Shown here: in pieces, positions 44,002 through 53,217 of the stretch
Numbering within the stretch: position 1 is the stretch's first letter
How the letters are laid out: the number at the start of each line of letters is the position of its first letter
Origin: Butyrivibrio sp.
GTDB taxonomy: Bacteria; Bacillota; Clostridia; Lachnospirales; Lachnospiraceae
Direction: 5' to 3'
Length of the DNA stretch: 64,000 nucleotides
Assembly (NCBI GenBank): GCA_023664865.1
Contig: JAMPEU010000002.1
Coordinates: forward strand, 62,001 to 126,000
The notes under the pieces: model-generated
What the model was told of the DNA's origin: nothing
Databases searched by the model: none
Seen by the model: only the letters and a program-made list of their open reading frames with translations
Made by a program: the position numbers and the translations under genes

Positions 44002-45843
44002 ATGGACTATACAAACTATACAGACTTATTAAAATACTATAATGAATTGGATGAAACTGATTTTAAGGATAAAAAATCACAAGATGAATTAATTAGCGCA
44101 CTGATAGACATTTCACGTGAAAAAAAGCAGATTCAAACGCAGAGTAACGCCATCATTCAGGAATATATTACAAAGTATGAGAAATCGCCTGAACTTATAG
44201 ACGATAAATCCATTGAAACACTGCAGGGCTTTTTCGGCATACTCCTTTCCGATTCCGGACAGATATTAGATCCGCCCATCGCGTTCCGTATTGCCAAAAT
44301 TTTATTACAATATTACCAATCCTTAAACGATTTGGAACAGACTGTTTTAATGCTGCAACGCTGCACTGTGCTGGACATTATTTTAAAAGAGCATCTGGAT
44401 GATTACGCCGGCACATCCTATATGTCCATGATAGAAGAATATATGGCGCGGTTTGACGAACTTTCGGAGAAATCACAGTCCCTGCTGATAAACTGCAGGC
44501 TGTTAAGCGTTATCAATAGAAAAGATATGACTTTTGGGCTGAAACAATACCGCAAAGTAAGCGTCGAATATTACAAAATACAAAAGCGCATGGGCGAACA
44601 GTTCATGCAGCCGCAATTCATCATGTGCCAGTCAAACGCCCTCGCCTTTGCGTTAGAAGCGTGCCGTAGGGCGGAATATGCACAGACAAGCGGCGCTACG
44701 CTTGACGAGCCGGTAATTGATATGGAAAAAGAAACGCCGCTGATTGCAGAACTCGGAAAGGCTTTAGAGGCAGTTCTGTCCCGCGAAGATGTGCAGAGCT
44801 TAATTTCCGACAGGGTACTCACACGCATTTACTGCGTTCAGGCGGCGTATCATACGGGAGCAATCACTATAGAAGAGCTTCTTGACAAACTTGAAGAATA
44901 TTCCAAACCGCAGGAAGATAATAACGCCATGGAACAGTGTTCCGCGCTGTTTACGGCAAACGCCTATTACATGGATTACCTATATAAATCCTGTAAATTT
45001 GACAATCAATATGTCCTTGCCAAGAGTAAAGAAATCGTGAATCATGTACTGGAAGCCGCCAAAGGCATGGTTCACCAGGTCGGCAATTATCAGGTCAACC
45101 ACTGCATACTTATGTTAGTGTATTCCGCTTCCAATATTATTGACTTTGATTCGTTCAAAGCTACGTTATTAAACGCCACAGTATATGCCAACAAAGCCCT
45201 TTTCGTCCATACCATGATGGTCAGGGAGATTGCCATCGTACTGTTATCCTACATATTAGAACACAATCCGCAATATCTGGACGGCGTTGCGGGATATAAC
45301 TATGAATACTGTAAACAGAATCCCAAGCAGCTATTGGATTTGATGGAAAACTGCGCACTTTTTCATGATATCGGCAAGTATTTCTGTCTGGATTATGTTT
45401 CTAATTCCTCCAGAAACCTTACCGACGATGAATTTGGCATTATCAAGGCTCATCCTGCCAATTTTTCCAAAATATATAACGGAAAGATGAACCCGCAGAC
45501 GGAGTGCATCTACGACTGCGCCCTGCTGCACCATGTATGGTACAATGAATGTGGCGGATACCCGCAGAAAAAACATACCAAAAATAAGCCGTTCGTCAAT
45601 ATATTGAGCATCGCCGACAGTATTGACGCCGCGACCGATAATATCGGCAGGCCTTATGGCGTAGGGAAAACGCTTGAGCAGCTAATGGAAGAATTTGACG
45701 CTGCAAAAGATACGCGTTACTGCGGCTATATTGCTGACCTGCTCCATACTCCGGAAGTGAAAGAGAAAGTGGAATATATCTTACAGAACACACGTAAAGA
45801 TATTTATTGCCGCATTTATCAGGGTGATACCCATAGAGATTAA
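44002..45843 (+). CDS. HD-GYP-domain protein with helical repeat N-terminus
   Basis: This 613-residue soluble protein has an all-helical, TPR-like N-terminal region (about 1-420). The C-terminal metal phosphohydrolase domain has HDIGKYF (HD), HPANF, HHVWYNECGGYP (the HH and GYP elements) and SIADSIDAATD. HD-GYP enzymes hydrolyse cyclic di-GMP or related dinucleotides. The key residues look intact, so activity is plausible. It has its own promoter and an AGAGGG site. It is the only gene of its transcript and converges on a methyltransferase gene 250 bases away. Confidence 0.8.
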   Translation: MDYTNYTDLLKYYNELDETDFKDKKSQDELISALIDISREKKQIQTQSNAIIQEYITKYEKSPELIDDKSIETLQGFFGILLSDSGQILDPPIAFRIAKILLQYYQSLNDLEQTVLMLQRCTVLDIILKEHLDDYAGTSYMSMIEEYMARFDELSEKSQSLLINCRLLSVINRKDMTFGLKQYRKVSVEYYKIQKRMGEQFMQPQFIMCQSNALAFALEACRRAEYAQTSGATLDEPVIDMEKETPLIAELGKALEAVLSREDVQSLISDRVLTRIYCVQAAYHTGAITIEELLDKLEEYSKPQEDNNAMEQCSALFTANAYYMDYLYKSCKFDNQYVLAKSKEIVNHVLEAAKGMVHQVGNYQVNHCILMLVYSASNIIDFDSFKATLLNATVYANKALFVHTMMVREIAIVLLSYILEHNPQYLDGVAGYNYEYCKQNPKQLLDLMENCALFHDIGKYFCLDYVSNSSRNLTDDEFGIIKAHPANFSKIYNGKMNPQTECIYDCALLHHVWYNECGGYPQKKHTKNKPFVNILSIADSIDAATDNIGRPYGVGKTLEQLMEEFDAAKDTRYCGYIADLLHTPEVKEKVEYILQNTRKDIYCRIYQGDTHRD

Positions 45844-45885
45844 TAAGCGCCTTTTCCTTCGCCATATTGCGCACATGCGCAGGCT

Positions 45886-46044
45886 CTAAAATCTCCATCT
45901 TATCGGCGAATCATACGCCATCTTAAGATGCCTGTAAGAGAAGTTATCGTCACAGCCTTTTATCCAAAAGCGGGTATACACCGTCACCTGAATGTCACTG
46001 TAATCTCCGGATAAATTGCAATAAAACCTATAACTCTTTACCAA
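45886..46044 (-). CDS. Short coding-like frame of about 52 residues, possible gene remnant
   Basis: In the 250-base gap between converging genes, one minus-strand frame stays open for about 52 codons with protein-like composition. It includes GDYSDIQVTVYTRFWIKGCD and ends MAYDSPIRWRF. It could start only at a TTG (46044) with no ribosome site. I recognise no family. It may be the tail of a lost gene. The rest of the gap shows no other feature. Confidence 0.25.
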   Translation of the reverse strand: MVKSYRFYCNLSGDYSDIQVTVYTRFWIKGCDDNFSYRHLKMAYDSPIRWRF

Positions 46045-46093
46045 CGTTTATATTCTTTTTTCTTACACGATATTTAGTTATCAAATCAGAAAG

Positions 46094-47044
46094 TCAGTTC
46101 TTTATTTTGAAAACTCCCACAATCTCTCTCCCAAAACCCATATCCCCCAGCATTCGATAAATCTCTACCGTACGTTCCAGAGAAATATCATGAAACATAT
46201 TCTCCAAACATACTGCCGCATTATGCGCCGCTTTACCGGTTTCGGTTTTTTCATAGTAGTTTGAAAAAGGGTTAATAAGCTGGAAGTCCACAAAAGTAGC
46301 TCCATAGAAATCCAAGCATTCAAACCCATTAGCTTTAAGCCTTGCAATCAGGCCTTCACGGTTAAAATAGCTTGTATGCTCCGGTATATCCAGCCAGTGT
46401 TCCCCTTTTATTACTCCCTTTTGCAAAAGCATTCTTTGAAGGATTGAATAATTATTTGCAACATTTATAACCAGTATTGACTGTGGCGTCATTACCATTT
46501 TCATCTTATCCAGGCACAAATCCACATCAGCTACCATGTCTAGCGTCTGGTCAATATTAACCACATCATAACGCTCCCCTCGATTTGCCATAATAGGAAG
46601 GAACGTTTCCATATCGCCTTTTCCAAAGAAAGGCAGCATATCCGGATTAAAATGTTCAATGGCATAAGAGCCAATATCAATGCCTTTTACACGGTTTCCT
46701 TTATCATGAAAATACTGTAGAAGAAAACCCTCTCCACAGCCAATATCCAAAATTGAGTAATTTCTTTTTATGCCTGTCTTTGCAAGATTCTGCTTTATAA
46801 CATATTCCTTTTCTTCATATTTATTATCGCGAAATTTAATATCATCCGGTGAATATTCTTTTTCATAGCTTGTTCCGGAATAGTCTTGAAAATAATGCTG
46901 TTCAAAGTCATTAATCCTTTCCTCTTGAGTATTCTTTTTACACAGTTCATAATACCCATACTCATTTAAAAATACTGATTCATAAATATCTTTTTTCCCT
47001 AGTCGTTCTAATTCATTTATTTTCCATTCCCCATCCTCGCTCAT
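46094..47044 (-). CDS. Class I SAM-dependent methyltransferase
   Basis: This 316-residue protein has a Rossmann methyltransferase core. Motif I is ILDIGCGEGFLLQYF near residue 98, the acidic strand end is VKGIDIG, and YDVVNIDQTLDMVADVDLCL follows, with MTPQSILVINVANNYS. The N-terminal about 90 residues are charged and unlike standard domains. A C-terminal extension resembles those of sugar- or lipid-modifying methyltransferases. The substrate is unknown. It seems monocistronic: a terminator lies upstream at 47137-47164 and the downstream gene converges. Confidence 0.8.
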   Translation of the reverse strand: MSEDGEWKINELERLGKKDIYESVFLNEYGYYELCKKNTQEERINDFEQHYFQDYSGTSYEKEYSPDDIKFRDNKYEEKEYVIKQNLAKTGIKRNYSILDIGCGEGFLLQYFHDKGNRVKGIDIGSYAIEHFNPDMLPFFGKGDMETFLPIMANRGERYDVVNIDQTLDMVADVDLCLDKMKMVMTPQSILVINVANNYSILQRMLLQKGVIKGEHWLDIPEHTSYFNREGLIARLKANGFECLDFYGATFVDFQLINPFSNYYEKTETGKAAHNAAVCLENMFHDISLERTVEIYRMLGDMGFGREIVGVFKIKN

Positions 47045-47136
47045 AATACTACTCTTTCTATAAATAAAAATACGGCATAGAAACTTATATTTCCAAACAA
47101 ATAAATCCCATTACCATATTATATATATATTTCAAT

Positions 47137-47164
47137 AAAAAGGGGATTATTCCAATCCCCTTTT
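47137..47164 (-). terminator. Intrinsic terminator after the FapA-like gene
   Basis: A stem of about 11 bp, GGGGATT with AATCCCC extended by A/T pairs, has a short loop and is followed by TTTTTATT on the minus strand. It lies 34 bases beyond the stop codon of the FapA-like gene. Confidence 0.8.
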
Positions 47165-47197
47165 CTTATATACCGCGGAAAATAATATCTGAATCTT

Positions 47198-48724
47198 TTA
47201 CTGCTTATTTGATGTAATGCGTATTTCATTTCTGACTTTCTTATATGTCACATCCCGATATTCCGAGTTCAAAACCTCACGCACGCCGTTTATGATAATT
47301 GTGCAGCCTGCATAAGAAATCCCGCCGACAATAATTCTGCCGTCTGTCGAACGCTTGTTGATATCAATCAATCTCTCACGCTCAGTAGCAGTCTCTTTTA
47401 ATTTTAACTGATAGTTAATCTTTTTGCGCATCTGCTCCGCTTTTTGCTCATTAAGTTCAGGCGTGGCGGGCTGCGTCCTCAATTGATAGGCGATGCGGTC
47501 CAGAGTGCGGGCGGCGTCCGTCATATTATTCTGGTATTCTTCCATCAAGCGGTCTATTTCTCCCATCTTATACTTAAATTCACAGTCCAGACCGATAACA
47601 AGCTGCGTAGCTACTCCGGCGCGGTTGCCTATGGATGCTGCCGAAATCTGTTCTACCGCCGTAACGCTGCCGCCTATAATGGTGCCCCTATTTCCGGAAA
47701 TAACTACGCTCTGTCCAGACTCCACTTCGCAGTTTAACAAAGCTCCGACATTGATTTCCTTTCCGGCACAAACCTGCGTCTGCTCCAAAAAACGTGCCAT
47801 AATGTTGCCTCCGGCGCGAATGGAGCCGTTTCCCGCCCCTTGCATTCCGTTCTTCAATATAACGTCTTTTCCTGCAAAAAGATTCGCTGTTTCCACATGT
47901 CCGTTTACGGTAATATTTCCTGTGGTTTTTAGAGTGACTCCGGCAAATACATTGCCCTGCACCAGCACGTCACCGTGGAAATTCACATCTCCCGTGGCGG
48001 CATCCAGATTGCCTTCCACCACATAGATTGGCGTTACAGTAAGGCATCTTCCTTCCATCGTGATGCTGCCCTCAGTGCTTGCATAATACTTGCTGCCCTC
48101 TTCGTCCTGTTCACATCGTTTACACTGCAGCTCCGGCAATTCCACTCCTTTGTATGCTTCAATAGCATTCCCTAAGATATCCCTTCCGGTTATATCCGGC
48201 AGCGCCGTATGATAGGTTACAAGGAGCTGCCCCTTCGTCGCAAGTTCTATCTTCCCCAGCACGTTATAGTCCACTGTTCCATCAGGCAGAATAATCGGAT
48301 TTTTTTCCGGATTCGGATTAAAATGATATTCAAAATATCCGTCGCGCCCGTCTCTTGCGGCAGTTCCTTCTGCAATGAGAATCTCCTCATAATTATGTTT
48401 CCCTGTCGCCAGCTCTTCCAAGGTCTTTTCCCTGATGCCGTAAACAATGCCGTTTCCTTTTAACAGGCTGCGAATCTCATCCGCGGAAAAACGACGGTAT
48501 AAAGTAATCAATGTCTCCATGCGCGTCTCGCTAATCCGCAGCAGATAATCCGAACCGTTTATAACAGTGCAGTTACCATAATCTGTTTTCCTGCCTGCAG
48601 CATTGCTTTGCATCTCATTATCTTCAGAAGCATGCCCACCGTTCTTACCTTTAGAAACATTCCGATCGTCCGGCGTAAGAAATCTGCTTTTCTTTTTCTT
48701 TTCATCCTGATTAAAAAGTCCCAT
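47198..48724 (-). CDS. FapA/DUF342-family protein
   Basis: This protein of about 508 residues has an N-terminal Lys-rich, disordered stretch and a DUF342/FapA beta-helical region. That region carries glycine-rich strands such as GDVLVQGNVFAGVTLKTTGN, NITVNGHVETANLFAGKDVI and GTIIGGSVTAVEQISAASIG. A coiled coil (about 400-465) and a small C-terminal domain follow. The family is related to polymer-forming bactofilin-like scaffolds and appears near motility or envelope genes; no enzymatic role is known. I start at ATG 48724, with AGGAG about 9 bases upstream, instead of the longer frame at 48763. It follows the ImmA gene by 48 bases and may share its transcript. Confidence 0.82.
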   Translation of the reverse strand: MGLFNQDEKKKKSRFLTPDDRNVSKGKNGGHASEDNEMQSNAAGRKTDYGNCTVINGSDYLLRISETRMETLITLYRRFSADEIRSLLKGNGIVYGIREKTLEELATGKHNYEEILIAEGTAARDGRDGYFEYHFNPNPEKNPIILPDGTVDYNVLGKIELATKGQLLVTYHTALPDITGRDILGNAIEAYKGVELPELQCKRCEQDEEGSKYYASTEGSITMEGRCLTVTPIYVVEGNLDAATGDVNFHGDVLVQGNVFAGVTLKTTGNITVNGHVETANLFAGKDVILKNGMQGAGNGSIRAGGNIMARFLEQTQVCAGKEINVGALLNCEVESGQSVVISGNRGTIIGGSVTAVEQISAASIGNRAGVATQLVIGLDCEFKYKMGEIDRLMEEYQNNMTDAARTLDRIAYQLRTQPATPELNEQKAEQMRKKINYQLKLKETATERERLIDINKRSTDGRIIVGGISYAGCTIIINGVREVLNSEYRDVTYKKVRNEIRITSNKQ

Positions 48725-48772
48725 ATAGAATCTCTCCTGCCATAATAAGCAATAATTCGGCATTCCAAAATA

Positions 48773-49855
48773 CTAATACCGTATCGTTTGTACCCGATAT
48801 CTATGTCTCAATGAATTCAATGTTAAATCATCACAACATACTTTCCCATCATTTTGCAATCTACCAAGAACGATTCCCGGATCACGATTAATCCTGTTTG
48901 CAAAATTTTTAATTGATTGTAAATCAAATTTATTATTTTCAATAAACTTTTGATATAACTCTTCTGGTATTAACATATCCTCTGCATATTTATCTGCAGC
49001 CGCTTCCTGTTCTCCCTTCTCTTTTTCAAATGAAATGCCATAATCACCATTTAAAATATGTCCTATTTCATGAAATAAAGTAAACCAAAATGAATCTGCA
49101 CTAAAACGTCTATCATTTACCATTAACATAACTTTATTTCCAATTTTCTTTGTAGCGCCATTTATTTTAGAACCGTAGAGATTGGGAAGAATAACAAATA
49201 TTACGCCTGCTTTACAAAACGCCTTATAAATAAGGGGATAAAACCCTGAATGATTTGTTGTTAATGTCAATGCATAATTAATGGCTTCCTCAAATTTGCT
49301 CTTATTAAATCTGGGTGTTTCAGTCTTTAATGCTTTATTTACGGCAATTTGAACCATTGCATTTGCCTTTATCGTACTTTCCTGTGATAATTCATTTGTT
49401 GAACTTCTGAAATTTACAGCCATATCTCTTTTGGCTAATACAGATAAAGTCGCCACATTCAAAAATTCTCTAACCTGTTTAATTTGCTCATCTTTTTTTC
49501 TTGCCAAATCAGGTAATCCAAAGTTATCCTTAAAATACTTATAACTTAAACTTTCAAAAATGATACGTTCCATGGCAAGCTCCTTTTCCGAGCCGAATTC
49601 TGCAATTAAGGCATCATATGCGTTCTGCAAATTCAACCAATAATTTACACTTGTATTAAGCATTCTGGATAATTTCATGGCAATATCAATAGAAAGACTC
49701 TGTTCACCTCTTATTAAAAGGCTTAAGTTTTTAGGAGTAGTATCCAGCCTCTTCGCAAAGTCTTCTTGAGTAAGTCCACTTTCATCAACAATCTCTTTAA
49801 TATAATATCCCGGATGAAAAGCAATAGTATCATTATATTCTATATAACTACTCAT
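48773..49855 (-). CDS. HTH-ImmA/IrrE metallopeptidase regulator (HigA-like N-terminus)
   Basis: This 360-residue protein has an N-terminal HTH of the HigA type (HPGYYIKEIVDESGLTQEDF, TTPKNLSLLIRGEQSLSIDI). The C-terminal ImmA/IrrE metallopeptidase domain has zinc motif HEIGH (near residue 260) and a downstream Glu-rich EQEAAADKYAEDML. Proteins of this design cleave a repressor or regulate toxin or mobile-element genes in response to damage. Its promoter has consensus TTGACT-17-TATAAT, and a perfect palindrome just downstream suggests autorepression. It is divergent from the large helicase-nuclease, so it may control that gene. Confidence 0.88.
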   Translation of the reverse strand: MSSYIEYNDTIAFHPGYYIKEIVDESGLTQEDFAKRLDTTPKNLSLLIRGEQSLSIDIAMKLSRMLNTSVNYWLNLQNAYDALIAEFGSEKELAMERIIFESLSYKYFKDNFGLPDLARKKDEQIKQVREFLNVATLSVLAKRDMAVNFRSSTNELSQESTIKANAMVQIAVNKALKTETPRFNKSKFEEAINYALTLTTNHSGFYPLIYKAFCKAGVIFVILPNLYGSKINGATKKIGNKVMLMVNDRRFSADSFWFTLFHEIGHILNGDYGISFEKEKGEQEAAADKYAEDMLIPEELYQKFIENNKFDLQSIKNFANRINRDPGIVLGRLQNDGKVCCDDLTLNSLRHRYRVQTIRY

Positions 49856-49877
49856 AATGTTTACTCACCCCACTCCA

Positions 49878-49927
49878 AATTACCCATCGGGTAATTCTAT
49901 TATATATACGCAATTCAGAAAAGTCAA
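49878..49927 (-). promoter_or_regulatory. Promoter and palindromic operator of the HTH-ImmA gene
   Basis: On the minus strand TTGACT (49927-49922), a 17-base spacer and TATAAT (49904-49899) form a near-consensus promoter. The perfect palindrome AATTACCC-ATC-GGGTAATT (49878-49896) lies directly after the -10 box, over the transcription start. It is a likely site for the encoded HTH domain. Confidence 0.8.
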
Positions 49928-50079
49928 CGTCCAAACAGAATATATAATTTGATTATATTAAAATACAAAAATTGCTCACAATACTGAAAACTTTTTTCTT
50001 TTATTGATATATAATTAATGTAGTTGTAAAATAGTTATCGTAAGATAATTATTTTATTATTTCATACAGGATGATAATT

Positions 50080-53000
50080 ATGAATACAATTTTACACGAT
50101 ATATTCCGTGCCATTCATGAAGGAAAGTGGATAAGCATCGAATACCATAACTTAGAAGAGCAAAATACAAAATACTGGATTGGCATCCGCAAGATAGATG
50201 TGCGAAACCGTACGCTGGAAGTAGAAGGTTTTCATCTTGGTTTATACACAGTGAAACTTTTTGACAGAATAAAAATAGATGCAATCCAGTCGTCAAAAAT
50301 TATAGAAGGCTCTTTTTATCCTATCAACGAATCTCTGATTAATGATATTTATTTAAATCCGCATAAATATAATACTATTTTTGACAATACGGCAAACTTA
50401 AAAATACTCGGATATCTCGAAATGTGTAATCGGCTCGATTCTGTACCGTACAAATCGGATTTCAATTTAGTTCAGTATTTGGATCACGACAACATAGCCG
50501 GTGATTTGTATCAATTAAGTCCACAGCAGTTTCAGGAAATTGTTAAAAATTTTCAATATCAAGCTGAAAATAGCAGACGCACAGATGGCAGTTTGCAAAT
50601 AAAACAGCTTGCAATGAACGTTCTCAGTATACATATGGCTAAAGGATTATATGTACTTGCTTATCGTAAGCTGAATTTAGATGTAAAGCAACGCGCATTA
50701 AAACCTGATGATGAAATCACAATATGCACAGAGTTTACCATTGATGGAACCAAACAGAGCATACGCAGATTTTTAGACGGGGACGAATATGAACTTCTCT
50801 CTAATTTTGAGGCAAATCAGGAAAAAATTAAAGACTGTATCACAAAACATATGCAGCGTGGCGGCAGCAATGTAGACGACATACCATATATTATAGGATT
50901 AGAAACAGATATTGCCTTAGATTTACACAAAGAATATCAATCCATTATAAAAATATATCGGGGAGAAGAAGTTCCAGTACCGATTAAAGCTTTTTTTGGC
51001 GATTTGCTTGAACATCCAAGGAATAACGCCACTCGCCCAATTGCATTAATTAACAAAAAAATTAATATGGATCAATTACTTGCCATCCATAATGCCATGA
51101 AATATCCCGTGGCATATATTCAAGGACCTCCCGGAACCGGAAAAACGAACACAATTATCAATACGATTGTAACAGCTTTTTTTAATGAACGCACAGTGCT
51201 ATTTACGTCTTACAACAATCATCCGATTAACAGTGTTTATGAAAAACTCTCTTCTTTAAAATATAAGGAAAAGACTATTCCATTTCCGATACTGCGTTTA
51301 GGAAATAATGAAAAAGTCAAAGAATCGCTAATTACTATAAAAAGGCTATATGAAAGCGTGCAGAATGTACAGGTTTTTGAACGGACTTTGGACAGAAATA
51401 AAGATGACAGAAAAAACCGGGCAAAACGACTATCGGCAATGTTAAAAAAATATGAAGACCTTTTAGATTTAAGAGAACGTGAAGAAACTATTAAAAGAGT
51501 GCTTGAGTTTGAACAGAAAAAGGGCGCATCTTTTGAGATGATGTCTTTTGAAGAAGACTTAGCAACCAGACAGCGCAATCAAATCATAAATAAGATAAAC
51601 GAGACCGGAGATGTTTCAGAAAAAGATGCTATATCGCTTCTGGACGATGATATAGAAGAATTGGAGAAATATCTTTATTATACTTCTGCAAGTTATATTA
51701 AAAAAATCGGCGCACCGAGATATTCTGATTTGAGAGAAATTTTAGAAACTGCAGACTCACAGAAGCAGTTAGACGCTTTCTCCAAATATTTAGGACAAAA
51801 AGAAAATATTATTAAGCTGCAAAAAATTTTCCCGATTATCGTCACAACATGTATTTCAGCACATCGTTTGGGTGAGCCTGAGCCTATGTTCGATATGGTT
51901 ATTATGGACGAGGCAAGCCAATGTAATGTGGCAATGTCGTTAGTGCCAATTATAAGGGGGAAAAATCTTATGCTTGTGGGCGATCCGCAACAGCTTAACC
52001 CTGTTATCCTGTTGGACGAATTAACAAACGAAAAGCTAAAGAAACGCTATATGGTTTCTGATGAATACGATTATCGAAAGAATTCAATTTATAAAACCTA
52101 TCTTGCATGCGATGCTGTCAGTGATGAAACTCTGCTCCATAATCATTATCGCTGTCATCCGCGCATTATAGAATTTAATAATAAAAAATATTATAATTCG
52201 CGCCTCAATATTGTATCAGAGGGCAACGATGAACAGCCGCTTATTTATATGGATATGCGCGACTCTTCTTCTGATTATAAAAATACTGCTCCTTTAGAAG
52301 CTTATGAGATTGCAAAATATGCCGCTCTAAATCGAGACAAAAATATCGGCATCATTACACCTTTTGTAAACCAGAAAAAGCTAATTGAGGAAGAACTAAA
52401 GCGCGCTAAGATATCAAATGTGACCTGTGGAACCGTACATGCTTTTCAAGGTGATGAAAAAGATATTATTTTATTTTCTACCGCGATTACCAGCCAAACA
52501 CAAGCAGGCACCTATGAATGGCTAAAAAATAATAAGGAATTGATTAATGTAGCAACTTCAAGAGCCAAGAATAAACTTATTATATTAGCAAGCAATAAAG
52601 ATTTAGAACGTCTGCACCAAAAAGATTCGGAAGATGACTTATATGAGCTTGTACAGTATGTACGTTCTAATGGAACGTCTATGGTAACTCCAAAACCGGC
52701 AGCGTCCAGAGCTTTAGGCGTAAAACCATTCAGCAGCGTTACAGAGGAAGCTTTTTTAGAGAATCTCAATCATGCATTAGAAAATATTTGGTTGACGCAA
52801 AGCCGTTATATTGTGCATAAGGAAGTTGCCATATCTCATGTCTTCGATGGCAACGAAAGCTATAATGATTTGTTTTATAATGGCAGATTTGACTTTGTGG
52901 TATATGAAAAAATCGGAAAACAGGAAAATGCAATTTTGGCAATCGAACTTGACGGTAAAGAACATTTTGATAATGAAGTAGTAATTAACAGAGATAAAAA

Positions 53001-53118
53001 GAAAAATGCCATTTGTAATGAACATAATCTGCAATTAATCCGTGTGGAAAATTCGTATGCCAGAAGATACAATCACATAAAGGAGATTTTAATTAATTTC
53101 TTCTCAATTGCGCACTAA
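50080..53118 (+). CDS. SF1 helicase with WYL-like N-terminus and C-terminal nuclease-like domain
   Basis: This protein of about 1012 residues has three parts. The N-terminus (about 5-75; GKWISIEYHN, EGFHLGLYTVKLFDRIKI) looks like a WYL-type ligand domain. A UPF1/Dna2-like SF1 helicase follows: QGPPGTGKTNTI near 348, MVIMDEASQCNVA near 606, GDPQQLNP near 633, HYRCHPRIIEF near 687, TVHAFQGDEKDIILF near 785, and VATSRAKNKLIIL near 822. A C-terminal PD-(D/E)XK/Vsr-like domain carries GRFDFVVYE and AIELDGKEHF near 934-960. ATG 50080 has AGGAT upstream and is preferred over ATG 50071. AT-rich composition and the divergent ImmA regulator suggest an acquired defence or genome-maintenance gene. That role is inference. 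Confidence 0.8.
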   Translation: MNTILHDIFRAIHEGKWISIEYHNLEEQNTKYWIGIRKIDVRNRTLEVEGFHLGLYTVKLFDRIKIDAIQSSKIIEGSFYPINESLINDIYLNPHKYNTIFDNTANLKILGYLEMCNRLDSVPYKSDFNLVQYLDHDNIAGDLYQLSPQQFQEIVKNFQYQAENSRRTDGSLQIKQLAMNVLSIHMAKGLYVLAYRKLNLDVKQRALKPDDEITICTEFTIDGTKQSIRRFLDGDEYELLSNFEANQEKIKDCITKHMQRGGSNVDDIPYIIGLETDIALDLHKEYQSIIKIYRGEEVPVPIKAFFGDLLEHPRNNATRPIALINKKINMDQLLAIHNAMKYPVAYIQGPPGTGKTNTIINTIVTAFFNERTVLFTSYNNHPINSVYEKLSSLKYKEKTIPFPILRLGNNEKVKESLITIKRLYESVQNVQVFERTLDRNKDDRKNRAKRLSAMLKKYEDLLDLREREETIKRVLEFEQKKGASFEMMSFEEDLATRQRNQIINKINETGDVSEKDAISLLDDDIEELEKYLYYTSASYIKKIGAPRYSDLREILETADSQKQLDAFSKYLGQKENIIKLQKIFPIIVTTCISAHRLGEPEPMFDMVIMDEASQCNVAMSLVPIIRGKNLMLVGDPQQLNPVILLDELTNEKLKKRYMVSDEYDYRKNSIYKTYLACDAVSDETLLHNHYRCHPRIIEFNNKKYYNSRLNIVSEGNDEQPLIYMDMRDSSSDYKNTAPLEAYEIAKYAALNRDKNIGIITPFVNQKKLIEEELKRAKISNVTCGTVHAFQGDEKDIILFSTAITSQTQAGTYEWLKNNKELINVATSRAKNKLIILASNKDLERLHQKDSEDDLYELVQYVRSNGTSMVTPKPAASRALGVKPFSSVTEEAFLENLNHALENIWLTQSRYIVHKEVAISHVFDGNESYNDLFYNGRFDFVVYEKIGKQENAILAIELDGKEHFDNEVVINRDKKKNAICNEHNLQLIRVENSYARRYNHIKEILINFFSIAH

Positions 53119-53123
53119 GCATC

Positions 53124-53181
53124 CATTGATAACACAAACTCCTGATTTTAGCAAGTTTGTGTTATCGATGTTTAAAAACTT
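53124..53181 (+). terminator. Intrinsic terminator after the helicase-nuclease gene
   Basis: A 17-bp stem with one mismatch (53124-53140 and 53154-53170), containing AACACAAACT and AGTTTGTGTT, begins 6 bases after the stop codon. It is followed by TTTAAAAACTTTTTATTTT. Confidence 0.75.
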
Positions 53182-53217
53182 TTTATTTTGGCATAACATA
53201 TCATGCTTATCTAGCAA

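Noticed and set aside
45596-45898. 100-residue minus-strand frame overlapping the HD-GYP gene end
   Set aside because: It is antisense to well-supported coding sequence and has no ribosome site or family features.
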